Source: Rhodococcus erythropolis NBRC 15567
GTDB taxonomy: Bacteria > Actinomycetota > Actinomycetes > Mycobacteriales > Mycobacteriaceae
Reading direction: 5' to 3'
DNA length: 64,000 nucleotides
Assembly: GCF_001552595.1 (NCBI RefSeq)
Contig: NZ_BCRM01000001.1
Coordinates: 806,001 to 870,000 of the forward strand
Part shown: positions 11,242-19,486 of the stretch, piece after piece
Layout: each line of letters begins with the position of its first letter
Numbering within the stretch: position 1 is the first letter of the stretch
Notes under the pieces: generated by a model
Seen by the model: the letters and a program-made list of their open reading frames with translations, nothing else
Told to the model about the DNA's origin: nothing
Database searches by the model: none
Position numbers and translations under genes: made by a program

Positions 11242-11988
11242 TCAGTTCGTCGACGCGTGCATCTCCCACACGAGTATCTCCGCATCGTCGATTCCCTTGA
11301 CTCGTTGACCGCCAGTGTCCTTGAGTCGCAACGAATCTCCTGGTCCCAGCAATCCGACTCCCTCGACGTCGACAGTGCCGCTGGCGATGAACCCGTGCAC
11401 GTACGGCGCATCCGGAAGAGATACCGACCCGCCGGTCTCGAGGCGAGCAACATGTAGTGCCGCATGTTTGTTGTGCAGGCCGATGGCGCTGTGACCGCGA
11501 TGCGCAGGCATCCCCGATGCCAGGGTGATCAGGCCACCGCTGTCGAGTTCGGAGTTGATGTCGAGTTCCTGATAGCTCGGGGTCACTCCGGATTCGTCCG
11601 GCGGTATCCACATCTGAACGACGTGAACGGGTTCGGTGACGCGTGAGCCGTCGGCCCGGAAGCGATCGTTGCGCTCGGAGTGCAGGATTCCGGTACCGGC
11701 GCTCATTCTCTGCGCGAGTCCGCGATGGATGACGCCGGAGTGCCCAGCGGAATCCTGGTGAACCAGAGATCCGCTGAGCACCCACGTCACGATCTCGGTA
11801 TCGCGGTGCTGATGAGTGTCGAAACCGGAGCCGGCTTCGATGATGTCGTCGTTGTTCACCAACAGAAGTCCGTGCGCGTACGCGGCGTGATCGAAGTTTC
11901 CGGCGAAGGGGAAACTGTGACGCGCGGTGAGCCAGCCGTAGTTGAGGTGCGCACGTTCGGCTGCTCGTTGGACGACCACCGACGACAT
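11242..11988 (-). CDS. Pirin family cupin protein (YhhW-type) 2
   Basis: A 248-aa bicupin clearly paralogous to the next gene downstream: the segments GLLLVNNDD, DTHxHxDxEIVTWVL, GSLVHQDS and GLAQRMSAGTGI are shared. The metal ligands are H59, H61, H103 and E105. It starts one base after the stop of the upstream pirin gene 3, so the two are translationally linked. The duplicate pair probably arose by tandem duplication. Confidence 0.85.
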   Translation of the reverse strand: MSSVVVQRAAERAHLNYGWLTARHSFPFAGNFDHAAYAHGLLLVNNDDIIEAGSGFDTHQHRDTEIVTWVLSGSLVHQDSAGHSGVIHRGLAQRMSAGTGILHSERNDRFRADGSRVTEPVHVVQMWIPPDESGVTPSYQELDINSELDSGGLITLASGMPAHRGHSAIGLHNKHAALHVARLETGGSVSLPDAPYVHGFIASGTVDVEGVGLLGPGDSLRLKDTGGQRVKGIDDAEILVWEMHASTN

Positions 11989-11989
11989 G

Positions 11990-12955
11990 TCAGCTCAGCT
12001 TTTCGTGTGCTGCCGGGATGGATCCGAGGCGTCCGGCCTGGAAGTCCTCGAAGGCCTGCATGACCTCGGACTTGGTGTTCATGACGAACGGCCCGGCCAT
12101 CGCGATGGGCTCACGAATCGGTTTGCCACCGAGGATGAATACCTCGAGGGATTCGGTCCGCGAATCCTGGCGATCGGAAGCCGCGACGGTGATGGAGTCA
12201 CCGCGTCCGAAGACAGCCGTCTGCCCTACTCGAATGGGTCGACGCTCGGCTCCGACCGTTCCTTCGCCGGCGAGCACGTAGACGATGGCGTTGAACTCGG
12301 GGTTCCAGGGCAGAGTCAGGCTCGCACCCGGGGCAATAGTGGTGTGGGAGAGCGCGATGGGTGTGTACGTCGATCCGGGTCCGGCGTGGCCGGCGATGTC
12401 TCCGGCGATGACGCGCACCAAGGCTCCGCCGTCCGGCGAGGAAAGCAGGGCCACCTTGTTGCCCGTGATGTCCTGGTACCGCGGAGATGCCATCTTGTTG
12501 TCGCGAGGCAGGTTGACCCACAGTTGGACGCCGTGGAACAGGCCGCCGCTGAGGACGAGGTGCTCCGGCGGAGTTTCGATGTGAAGGATGCCGCCACCCG
12601 CGGTCATCCACTGAGTGTCGCCGCCGCCGATTACACCGCCGCCACCGTTGGAGTCCTGGTGCTCCATGATGCCGTCGATCATGTAGGTGACGGTTTCGAA
12701 GCCGCGGTGCGGGTGCCACGGAGTGCCCTTGGGCTCTCCGGGTGCGTAGTTGACTTCGCCCATCTGGTCCATGTGGATGAACGGGTCGAGGGCGGAGAGG
12801 TCGATGCCGGCGAACGCGCGGTGAACGGGAAAGCCTTCACCTTCGTATCCGACCGGCGCGGTGGTGATGCTCTTGACGGGGCGGTCGACTGCTGACTCTG
12901 CCGGCTCGTCGAGGCGGGGCAGGGCCAAGATGTTCTCGACTGTCACAGCAGGCAT
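11990..12955 (-). CDS. Pirin family protein 3 (longer pirin type)
   Basis: A 321-aa bicupin of a different pirin subgroup from its two neighbours. It has H81-P-H83 in WHPHRGFETVTY, then H125 and E127 in GGGILHIETP, matching the 2-His/His/Glu iron site of pirin. A C-terminal pirin_C domain with FILGGKPIREPIAMAGPFVMNT is complete. It is first in the three-gene pirin set; a palindrome 36 bp upstream may be its operator. Confidence 0.9.
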   Translation of the reverse strand: MPAVTVENILALPRLDEPAESAVDRPVKSITTAPVGYEGEGFPVHRAFAGIDLSALDPFIHMDQMGEVNYAPGEPKGTPWHPHRGFETVTYMIDGIMEHQDSNGGGGVIGGGDTQWMTAGGGILHIETPPEHLVLSGGLFHGVQLWVNLPRDNKMASPRYQDITGNKVALLSSPDGGALVRVIAGDIAGHAGPGSTYTPIALSHTTIAPGASLTLPWNPEFNAIVYVLAGEGTVGAERRPIRVGQTAVFGRGDSITVAASDRQDSRTESLEVFILGGKPIREPIAMAGPFVMNTKSEVMQAFEDFQAGRLGSIPAAHEKLS

Positions 12956-12990
12956 GTCGTACTCCTTGTATCCGTGAAGCTGATGTCAGG

Positions 12991-13008
12991 TAGTTGATTG
13001 TTCAACTA
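12991..13008. promoter_or_regulatory. Palindromic operator upstream of the pirin genes
   Basis: TAGTTGA (12991-12997) and TCAACTA (13002-13008) form a perfect inverted repeat with a 4-bp centre, 36 bp upstream of the pirin 3 start. Its size and symmetry suit a MarR- or HxlR-type dimer. No such regulator gene is adjacent, so the binding protein is unknown. Confidence 0.55.
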
Positions 13009-13086
13009 TCTCATTCGGAGTCAACAAAGTCGAGCCCCGGGTATTCCCGGGGCTCGGCTGGTGTTCGGATCAGCCTGTTGTCTGGA

Positions 13087-13809
13087 TCAGCGCAACATGC
13101 TGCCGAGGGTTTTTGCCGCTGCCATGACCTCGGCACCCAGGGTTGCTTGATCCTCGGAGTCGAATACGGAAATTCCGAGGCTGGAAATGGCGTCGCGGCG
13201 TCTGCCGGGGATGACTGCCGAGATTCCCAGGACGGACGGGATGACCTCCCCGACGGTCACTGCGTAACCCCGTGCGCGGGCCGCCGTCACTTCCTCTCGT
13301 TCCCCGCTCACCGGTGGGAGTGAGGCAAGAATGGAAAGCCCGGCGGAGCCGCGGTCGATCGGATCAACCTGCCCCGGATGAAACGCGACGTGAACCTTGG
13401 CGCTGCGCGGTTCGACCACCATCAGTGCGCGCACTTCGGTGTCGCTCTCGCGGACCACCAGGTGTGCTGTCGCCTCGGTGGCCTCGGCAAGTTCTTGAAG
13501 TATCGGGCGGGCCAGGGTTCGCAAATCTTGTTCCACCGGTTCGGCGAGGGTGACCAGTCCGGCGCCGAGAGTGACGCGCTTGAAGGAGTCCTTGCGGCAC
13601 AGGTGATGAGCCTCGAGCGTGCGGATCAACCGATGTGCGACAGTCCGGTGGACTCCCACTCCGTCGGCAATGTCCGTGACTGACAAACCGTGCGGATAGG
13701 ACGTCAGGAGTTCCAAGATCTCGAGTCCGTGGTGCAGCGTTTTCGACATGCTCGAGTCCACTTGAACTGCGCTTTTGCGCGGTCGGTGTTCCTCGCTCAG
13801 CTCTGACAT
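13087..13809 (-). CDS. IclR family transcriptional regulator
   Basis: A 240-aa regulator. An N-terminal winged helix (LSVTDIADGVGVHRTVAHRLIRTLEAHHL) is followed by the IclR effector-binding domain, including the RGSAGLSIL segment. ATG 13809 is chosen because AAAGGG precedes it; the longer reading frame upstream would cross the promoter palindromes and the start of the divergent gene. It is transcribed away from the NTF2/SDR/FAD/MFS operon at 13948-19418 and very likely controls it through the palindromes at 13861-13887. Confidence 0.9.
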   Translation of the reverse strand: MSELSEEHRPRKSAVQVDSSMSKTLHHGLEILELLTSYPHGLSVTDIADGVGVHRTVAHRLIRTLEAHHLCRKDSFKRVTLGAGLVTLAEPVEQDLRTLARPILQELAEATEATAHLVVRESDTEVRALMVVEPRSAKVHVAFHPGQVDPIDRGSAGLSILASLPPVSGEREEVTAARARGYAVTVGEVIPSVLGISAVIPGRRRDAISSLGISVFDSEDQATLGAEVMAAAKTLGSMLR

Positions 13810-13860
13810 CAAATCCCTTTCTTGACGTTTGTGAGGTATGCCACCTACGCTTTGAACATA

Positions 13861-13887
13861 TCGCACAGTGTGTGCGATTATCGCACA
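13861..13887. promoter_or_regulatory. Triple half-site IclR operator candidate
   Basis: TCGCACA-GTG-TGTGCGA-TTA-TCGCACA: three 7-bp half-sites with 3-bp spacers form two overlapping perfect palindromes in the 138-bp gap between the divergent IclR and SnoaL genes. Position and symmetry suit control of both promoters by IclR. Confidence 0.75.
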
Positions 13888-13947
13888 CTTTACGGAGCTG
13901 CACAACCTTCGGGTGGATGCAGCGCAGCGTGTTCGGAGAGAACCTTC

Positions 13948-14397
13948 ATGAGCAACTATCGCGTCGTGGCAACGGAGGATGTTGTCGCAATCCAACAGCT
14001 GTACGGCCACCAGAGTCATTGCATAGACTCTGGGCGCCAGCAGGATTGGGCGCAGACATTCACGGACAACGGTGAATTTCATTCACCCAGTTATCCGGAA
14101 CCCGTGGTCGGTTTCGACGACCTTGCAGCGTTTGCTGCTCGCTTTTACGCTGCTGCGGAAGCCGTCGACGAGGTGCATCGGCACGTTCTGACCAATCTCG
14201 TAGTCGAGGCGGTGGACGAGAGTGCTCTCGCAGTGCGCGGGTACCTGCAGATAGTTGCCACCGCTCGCGGCGGTGAATCGCGACTGGTGCGGATGACGAC
14301 TGTCGATGACCGCGTGGTTCGGGTCGGTGAGGAATGGAAGATCGCCCGCCGCACCGTCTCCCGAGACGACGCACCTCGAGTGTCCGAACAAGGCTGA
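13948..14397 (+). CDS. SnoaL/NTF2-like protein, probable dehydratase or isomerase
   Basis: A 149-aa cone-fold (NTF2-like, SnoaL_4 type) protein. The first helix pattern QQLYGHQSHCIDSGRQQDW and the later strand VLTNLVVEAVD are typical. Tyr19, Asp27 and a His near 77-79 could form a Tyr/Asp/His acid-base set as in SnoaL-like dehydratases. ATG 13948 begins shortly after GGAGAGAA. First gene of the IclR-linked operon; the next gene follows after 49 bp with its own AGGAGA site. Confidence 0.75.
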   Translation: MSNYRVVATEDVVAIQQLYGHQSHCIDSGRQQDWAQTFTDNGEFHSPSYPEPVVGFDDLAAFAARFYAAAEAVDEVHRHVLTNLVVEAVDESALAVRGYLQIVATARGGESRLVRMTTVDDRVVRVGEEWKIARRTVSRDDAPRVSEQG

Positions 14398-14446
14398 AGT
14401 ACCGAAAAGTGTCTTGCACAACAATATTCAGTAGGAGAAGTACATC

Positions 14447-15283
14447 ATGACCGAAAGCTCTGACCAGACGAACCCGGGCCGCACCGTTGTGACGCAGATG
14501 TCGGCGGTGTACCCGGAGTTGGCAGGCAAGGTCGCAGTGGTGACCGGCGCGGCTCAGGGTATGGGTGCGACGTTCGCCGAAGGGCTGGCAACACGCGGCG
14601 TACATGTCGTCGGTGCCGACATCAACGAAGAGCAGATGCTCGCCACGGCCGCACGAATCAATACGGACCTGGAATCGAATGCGCTGGCGGACAAGCCGGG
14701 TCGCGTCGTTGGAGCTCGGGTCGACGTCACCAAGCCGGACGAGCACGAACTGCTTGCGCAGTTGGCGTTGAAGGAGTTCGGCCGGGTCGATTTCTGGATC
14801 AACAATGCGGGTATCTTCCCGTTCGCGCTGGCCGAGGAGATCACCCCGGAGCAGATCGGCGCAACGCTGAGTGTCAATGTCGAAGGAGTGCTCTACGGTG
14901 CTCAGGCAGCGGCACGCCACCTCGGTCCCGGCGGCGCCATCGTCAACATGTCCTCGGTATCTGCGCTGCGTGTGCGGAAGGGGAGAGGCGCTTACTGCAC
15001 GTCGAAAGCTGCCGTCGCGCACCTCACTGAGTCTCTCGCAGTGGAGTTCGGAGACAAGGGTATTCGGGTCAACTCCATAGCGCCCGGCTACATCGACACG
15101 GCGATGACGAAGTGGGTCCAAGAAGATCCGATCGCGCTCGCGAACGCACTCGACGCGGTACCGCTGCACCGTCTGGGCTCGCCCGAAGAGGTCTTCGGGC
15201 CGCTGCTGTTCCTGCTCTCGGACAGCGCGCGCTACGTCACCGGGCACAGCATTGCGGTGGACGGTGGTTCGCGGCATGTCTGA
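14447..15283 (+). CDS. Short-chain dehydrogenase/reductase 1
   Basis: NAD(P)-dependent oxidoreductase, 278 aa, classical SDR. The cofactor motif TGAAQGMG is at residues 33-40, NNAG near 119, and the catalytic residues are Ser170, Tyr183 and Lys187 (YCTSK). The acidic residue at the end of the second strand (GADIN) favours NAD(H). An N-terminal extension of about 25 residues precedes the fold. It overlaps the next SDR gene by 8 bp, so the two are co-translated. Substrate probably a secondary alcohol or ketone of the compound handled by this operon. Confidence 0.9.
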   Translation: MTESSDQTNPGRTVVTQMSAVYPELAGKVAVVTGAAQGMGATFAEGLATRGVHVVGADINEEQMLATAARINTDLESNALADKPGRVVGARVDVTKPDEHELLAQLALKEFGRVDFWINNAGIFPFALAEEITPEQIGATLSVNVEGVLYGAQAAARHLGPGGAIVNMSSVSALRVRKGRGAYCTSKAAVAHLTESLAVEFGDKGIRVNSIAPGYIDTAMTKWVQEDPIALANALDAVPLHRLGSPEEVFGPLLFLLSDSARYVTGHSIAVDGGSRHV

Positions 15284-16058
15284 GTCCACGAAATATCCCG
15301 GCGTCGTTCTCGTTACCGGCGGTGCTGCCGGGATGGGAGCGCATCACGCGCGCACTCTCGCCGCGCGCGGTTCGCATGTCTGCATTGCCGATGTTTCGGA
15401 TTCATCCGGCGTGGTCGACGACATTGTCTCCGCCGGCGGATCGGCGTCCGCTCATCTTCTGGACGTCACCGATGCCGATGCCTGGGACCGGGTTGTCGAC
15501 GAAATTCGCACCACCCGTGGGGAACTCGGCGGACTGGTCAACAACGCCGGCATCTCGCGTCGGCTCGAATTCATGGACACCCCGAACGACATCTGGGAAC
15601 TGACCATGAAGATCAACCTCTTCGGTCCGTTCTACGGTATGAAGGCGGTGGCGCCGCTGATGCGCGAGAGTGGTGGCGGATCGATCGTCAACATCTCGTC
15701 CATCGCCGGTCAGATCGGGTACTTCTCTCCGGCTTACTCGTCGAGCAAGTGGGGTTTGACCGGTCTGTCGAAGTCGGCCGCGGGCAACTTCGCGCAGTGG
15801 GGGATTCGCGTCAACTCTGTGCACCCGGGACTGGTCGGTACGGCGCTGCTCGGCGGCGCAAACGACTTCGTCGCCGCGTCACTGAAGTCGGTTCCCTTCG
15901 GACGCATGGGAACTCTCGACGAGATCACCGAAGCGGTGCTGTTCCTGCTCTCGAACAGTTCGACCTACACCACCGGTACGGAGCTCACCGTCGACGGCGG
16001 GTTGGTGTCGAACGGTCTTTACCACCGCATCATCGCGGAGACTGGAGAACTTTCATGA
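15276..16058 (+). CDS. Short-chain dehydrogenase/reductase 2
   Basis: A 260-aa classical SDR with TGGAAGMG at residues 14-21, NNAG near 89, and catalytic Ser142, Tyr154 and Lys158 (YSSSK). ATG 15276 overlaps the end of SDR 1, and its stop overlaps the start of the FAD gene by 4 bp (ATGA). It is clearly divergent from SDR 1, so a different position or stereochemistry of the same substrate is plausible. Confidence 0.9.
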   Translation: MSESTKYPGVVLVTGGAAGMGAHHARTLAARGSHVCIADVSDSSGVVDDIVSAGGSASAHLLDVTDADAWDRVVDEIRTTRGELGGLVNNAGISRRLEFMDTPNDIWELTMKINLFGPFYGMKAVAPLMRESGGGSIVNISSIAGQIGYFSPAYSSSKWGLTGLSKSAAGNFAQWGIRVNSVHPGLVGTALLGGANDFVAASLKSVPFGRMGTLDEITEAVLFLLSNSSTYTTGTELTVDGGLVSNGLYHRIIAETGELS

Positions 16059-17512
16059 CCGAGCACTGGGACGTCGTTGTCATCGGTGGCGGCGGAGCCG
16101 GTCTCGCCGCTGCGGTGTCGGCAGCTGAAGAAGGCGCATCCGTTCTGCTGTTCGAGTCCGAAACCGAACTCGGTGGATCCACTGCGCTTTCGGCCGGAAT
16201 CTTCACGGCCGCCGGAACAAGCGTGCAGGCAGGCCTCGGAGTCGACGACTCGGCAGAGAAGTTCTTCCAACACTACATGGACCTCAACCAGTGGATGCTC
16301 TCACCCGGATTGATTCGTGCGTTCTGCGAAAATGCCGGTCCGACACTGGAATGGCTCATCGGACTCGGCGTCGAGATTCCAGCGGCGATCTCGGGTAACG
16401 CCCACCAACCGGGACTCGCCCAGGCCGGCGTCGAGGACGTCTGGCGCGGCCATGTGCCGAAGGATCAGGGATACGGACTGATTCAGGTGCTGGACAAGGC
16501 TCGTCGTAAGCACGGGATCGAGGTCATCTTCGGAACACGGGTGCAGAAGCTGATCGAGGAAGACGGTCGGGTTGTCGGTGTTGTCGCCGACGACATCGAG
16601 GTACATGCGGGCGCCGTCGTTGTTGCTTCCGGTGGATTCGCGCAAGATCCGGGCTTGGTGGCGCGCCACTTCCCGGACGCGAACAAGGCCGGAGACGCCT
16701 TGTTCGTCGTCGCAGCCGAGGGGAGTCGCGGAGACCATCTTCGTTTTGCCGAAGACCTCGGTGCTTCCGTGGCGGGCGACGGCTGGGGCCTGATGCTGCC
16801 CACGGTCTACTTCCAGCGATTCCATCACTGGCAGGCCGGTTTTCCGCCGAAGTCGCGGATCTACGTCAACCAGGACGGCCGTCGATTCATGGACGAGGAC
16901 AGCTCGTACGCCGTCTCGACCGGCATCATCGACCATCAGGGTGGATACGGTTGGATGATCTTCGACGAAAACGCTCGCGTGAATCTGGCTCCGGGATATG
17001 CGGATTGGAATCCCGAACGCGTCGAGGAAGAAGTTGCCGCCGGTGGCACGATTCGCGCGGATACGATCGAAGACCTCGCAGTGGCGACGGGTGTTCCGGT
17101 TGCGACGTTGGCGCAAACCCTGCGTCGATGGAACGACCAACTGCCCAGCGGTCACGACGACGACTTCCTCCGTCATCGCACGTTGCGGAACAAGGGTGCC
17201 GTCGGCAATCCGGATCCTATTGCGACAGCTCCGTTCTATGCCGCGAAAATCCTTCCGGCAGAGCTCGTATGCACGCATGCGGGAATGGAAATCAACACCG
17301 ATGCGGCCGTGCTCGGCAGCACCGGAGTACCTATCGAGGGTCTGTACGCGGCCGGTGAGGCCGGCGCCGGAATCCTCGGACTGAGATACGTGGGCGGCGG
17401 CAATGCAGTTGCCAACGCTTTGACCATGGGCCGCGTAGCGGGACGTAATGCGGCGAATTACACCAGGACCAGCGCTGAGAGCGCACCGGTCCATTCCATC
17501 GCGCACTCCTGA
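16055..17512 (+). CDS. FAD-dependent dehydrogenase, fumarate reductase/3-ketosteroid dehydrogenase-like
   Basis: A 485-aa flavoprotein. The N-terminal dinucleotide motif GGGGAGLAAA is at residues 11-20 with an acidic ribose-binding Glu near 34-36. The C-terminal flavin motif RYVGGGNAVANALTMGRVAG is typical of the fumarate reductase/KstD group. These enzymes desaturate a C-C bond next to a carbonyl, or reduce such a bond. The gene sits in an operon with two SDRs and SnoaL-like proteins, suggesting desaturation of an alicyclic ketone. Steroid activity cannot be concluded; the length and motifs also fit other family members. Confidence 0.85.
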   Translation: MTEHWDVVVIGGGGAGLAAAVSAAEEGASVLLFESETELGGSTALSAGIFTAAGTSVQAGLGVDDSAEKFFQHYMDLNQWMLSPGLIRAFCENAGPTLEWLIGLGVEIPAAISGNAHQPGLAQAGVEDVWRGHVPKDQGYGLIQVLDKARRKHGIEVIFGTRVQKLIEEDGRVVGVVADDIEVHAGAVVVASGGFAQDPGLVARHFPDANKAGDALFVVAAEGSRGDHLRFAEDLGASVAGDGWGLMLPTVYFQRFHHWQAGFPPKSRIYVNQDGRRFMDEDSSYAVSTGIIDHQGGYGWMIFDENARVNLAPGYADWNPERVEEEVAAGGTIRADTIEDLAVATGVPVATLAQTLRRWNDQLPSGHDDDFLRHRTLRNKGAVGNPDPIATAPFYAAKILPAELVCTHAGMEINTDAAVLGSTGVPIEGLYAAGEAGAGILGLRYVGGGNAVANALTMGRVAGRNAANYTRTSAESAPVHSIAHS

Positions 17513-17570
17513 CGTCCGACGTCTGCGCGGCACCGAATCCAGTCAGTATCCAATCCAGGCAGGGAACAAC

Positions 17571-18902
17571 ATGTCAGAGAATGAGACCATGGCGAGAGCC
17601 GAATCCACCGAGGGCAGCAACGTGGCAACCGAACGACAGTCGACGACGAAGGTAATTCGCGCGGCCATCGTCGGTACCGTCGTCGAGTACTACGACTTCG
17701 GTATCTACGGATACATGGCCACGACAATCGCAGCGCTGTTCTTCGTTTCCCACGACCCGAACGCAGCACTGCTCGGTACCTTTGCAGCATTTGCCGTGGC
17801 CTTCTTTCTACGCGTGCCCGGCGGAATCTTCTTCGGCCACATCGGCGACAAGTACGGCCGCAAGAATGCTCTCTCCTGGACCATCCTTCTGATGGTTCTG
17901 GCGACAGCCGGAATGGGCCTGCTGCCGACCTACGCCACGTTGGGTGTGTGGGCCACGTCCATCCTCGTTCTGGCTCGTTGCCTGCAGGGCTTCGCGGCCG
18001 GCGGTGAACTCGGCGGCGCCAACGCGTTTGTCTCCGAGTCCGCTCCCAAGCGGTGGCGTGCGACGCAGACCTCGATGGTCAATACCGGCACCTACCTGGG
18101 TTCGCTGGCTGCTTCGCTCATGGCCCTCGGCCTGACGTCGGTATTCTCGCAAGAGCAGATCCTCGAATGGGCTTGGCGTATCCCGTTCCTGCTCAGCCTG
18201 CTGATCGGTGGCATCGGTATCTGGATCCGTAGCCAGATGGAAGACACTCCTCAGTTCGAGGAACTGCAGGACAAGGGTGAGACCAAGAAGCTTCCCATCC
18301 GTGAGCTGCTCAGTACCTCCGGCGGCAGCGTCGTCAAGATCATCCTGCTGGGCGCACTCATCACCGGCGGTTACTACATCGCCTCGGTGTATGCCGCGAC
18401 GTACCTGCAGACCACCGGCGGTCACTCGTCGCGCGTCGCCTTCCTTTCCACTTCTCTTGCACTGGTTCTCGGCGTCATCACGTTGCCGATCTCGGGATAC
18501 ATGGCAGACAAGTACGGGCGTCGGCCGGTGCTGTTCGCCGGTAGTGCCGCCGCAGTGGTTCTCGGAATCCCGATGTTCATGATGATGGCCGGTTCTGGTA
18601 TCTGGCAGGCGGTTGTCGGTCAGTCGGTGCTCTTCATCTGCGTTTCCGTTGTCAACGGTGCTTCGTACGTGACCTATGTCGAAATGCTGAAAGCATCTGT
18701 GCGGTACAGCGGTCTGGCCTTGGGTAACAACGTCACCAACATGTTCCTCGGTGGCACCGCGCCCTTCATCGCCACCTATCTCATCAGCTTGACCGGTAAC
18801 TCTCTCGCCCCGGCCGGATACTTCGTGTTCTGTGCCGTGATCACCCTCGTCACGGTCTTCTTCATCAAGGAGACCAAGGGCGTTGAACTGCAGGTTGATT
18901 GA
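17571..18902 (+). CDS. MFS transporter, metabolite:H+ symporter (MHS) type
   Basis: A 443-aa inner membrane importer with about 12 hydrophobic segments. The start region TVVEYYDFGIYGY and the loop motif GHIGDKYGRKNAL between helices 2 and 3 are hallmarks of the MHS (KgtP/ShiA/ProP-like) subfamily, as is the repeat motif DKYGRRPVLF in the second half. ATG 17571 follows AGGGAA. It probably brings in the organic acid or ketone degraded by the preceding enzymes. Confidence 0.9.
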   Translation: MSENETMARAESTEGSNVATERQSTTKVIRAAIVGTVVEYYDFGIYGYMATTIAALFFVSHDPNAALLGTFAAFAVAFFLRVPGGIFFGHIGDKYGRKNALSWTILLMVLATAGMGLLPTYATLGVWATSILVLARCLQGFAAGGELGGANAFVSESAPKRWRATQTSMVNTGTYLGSLAASLMALGLTSVFSQEQILEWAWRIPFLLSLLIGGIGIWIRSQMEDTPQFEELQDKGETKKLPIRELLSTSGGSVVKIILLGALITGGYYIASVYAATYLQTTGGHSSRVAFLSTSLALVLGVITLPISGYMADKYGRRPVLFAGSAAAVVLGIPMFMMMAGSGIWQAVVGQSVLFICVSVVNGASYVTYVEMLKASVRYSGLALGNNVTNMFLGGTAPFIATYLISLTGNSLAPAGYFVFCAVITLVTVFFIKETKGVELQVD

Positions 18903-18929
18903 TCACCTCGGGAGAACAGGAGACGGGCT

Positions 18930-19418
18930 GTGTCCCTCGCTGACAAGCAAGAAATCACCGAAGTTCTGTATCGCTACGCTCGGGCCGTCGATCGGAAAGA
19001 TTTCGACAGCGTAGCCTTCTGCTACTTCGACGACGCGATAGACAACCACGGTGGTTACATCGGAACCGTCGACGGGCTCATCGAAGACATGAAGTTCAGG
19101 CACAAGACGATCGACTCGTCGATTCACTGCATTTCCAACATACTGATCGACGTCAACGGCGATGTCGCTCAGTGTGAGTCGTACTGTTTGTGTTTTCTGC
19201 GGCAGGAGCGTTCCGGTACGGATTCGGTGCAGACGCTTGCCACGATCAAGTGCCGTTACGTCGACAGGTTCGAAAGGCGCCGTGGTGAGTGGCGAATCGC
19301 CGATCGGATCGTCGTGTTCGACGAATCCCGTGAAGACATGATCGAGAACATCCTGCCCACGGACTGGGTGACGCAACGTCGATCCTTCGACGATCCGGTG
19401 TACACCAGGACGCCTTGA
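18930..19418 (+). CDS. SnoaL_4/NTF2-like protein, BaiE-like fold
   Basis: A 162-aa NTF2-superfamily protein that begins LADKQEITEVLYRYARAVDRKDFD, the standard start of SnoaL_4 proteins such as bile-acid dehydratase BaiE, ring-hydroxylating dioxygenase beta subunits and scytalone dehydratase. Tyr14/Tyr16, Asp21 and a His in SSIHCISN are candidate catalytic residues. GTG 18930 follows an AGGAGA site. It is the last gene of the operon and the second SnoaL-like member. Confidence 0.75.
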   Translation: MSLADKQEITEVLYRYARAVDRKDFDSVAFCYFDDAIDNHGGYIGTVDGLIEDMKFRHKTIDSSIHCISNILIDVNGDVAQCESYCLCFLRQERSGTDSVQTLATIKCRYVDRFERRRGEWRIADRIVVFDESREDMIENILPTDWVTQRRSFDDPVYTRTP

Positions 19419-19433
19419 CCAGTAGTGCAGACG

Positions 19434-19466
19434 AAGGCCTTCACACACGATGTGTGTGAAGGCCTT
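19434..19466. terminator. Strong bidirectional terminator hairpin
   Basis: A perfect 15-bp stem, AAGGCCTTCACACAC (19434-19448), pairs with GTGTGTGAAGGCCTT (19452-19466) across a GAT loop. It lies between the convergent SnoaL_4 and ABC-F genes and probably terminates both. Confidence 0.85.
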
Positions 19467-19486
19467 TCGCCTGTTCACTGGTCGTG

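Noticed and set aside
13810-14082. N-terminal extension of the IclR gene
   Set aside because: It would cross the operator palindromes and the divergent SnoaL start; ATG 13809 has an RBS and gives normal family length.
14060-15289. 409-codon open frame opposite the first SDR gene
   Set aside because: Arg/His-rich composition typical of a reverse-strand shadow; the SDR on the other strand is unmistakable.
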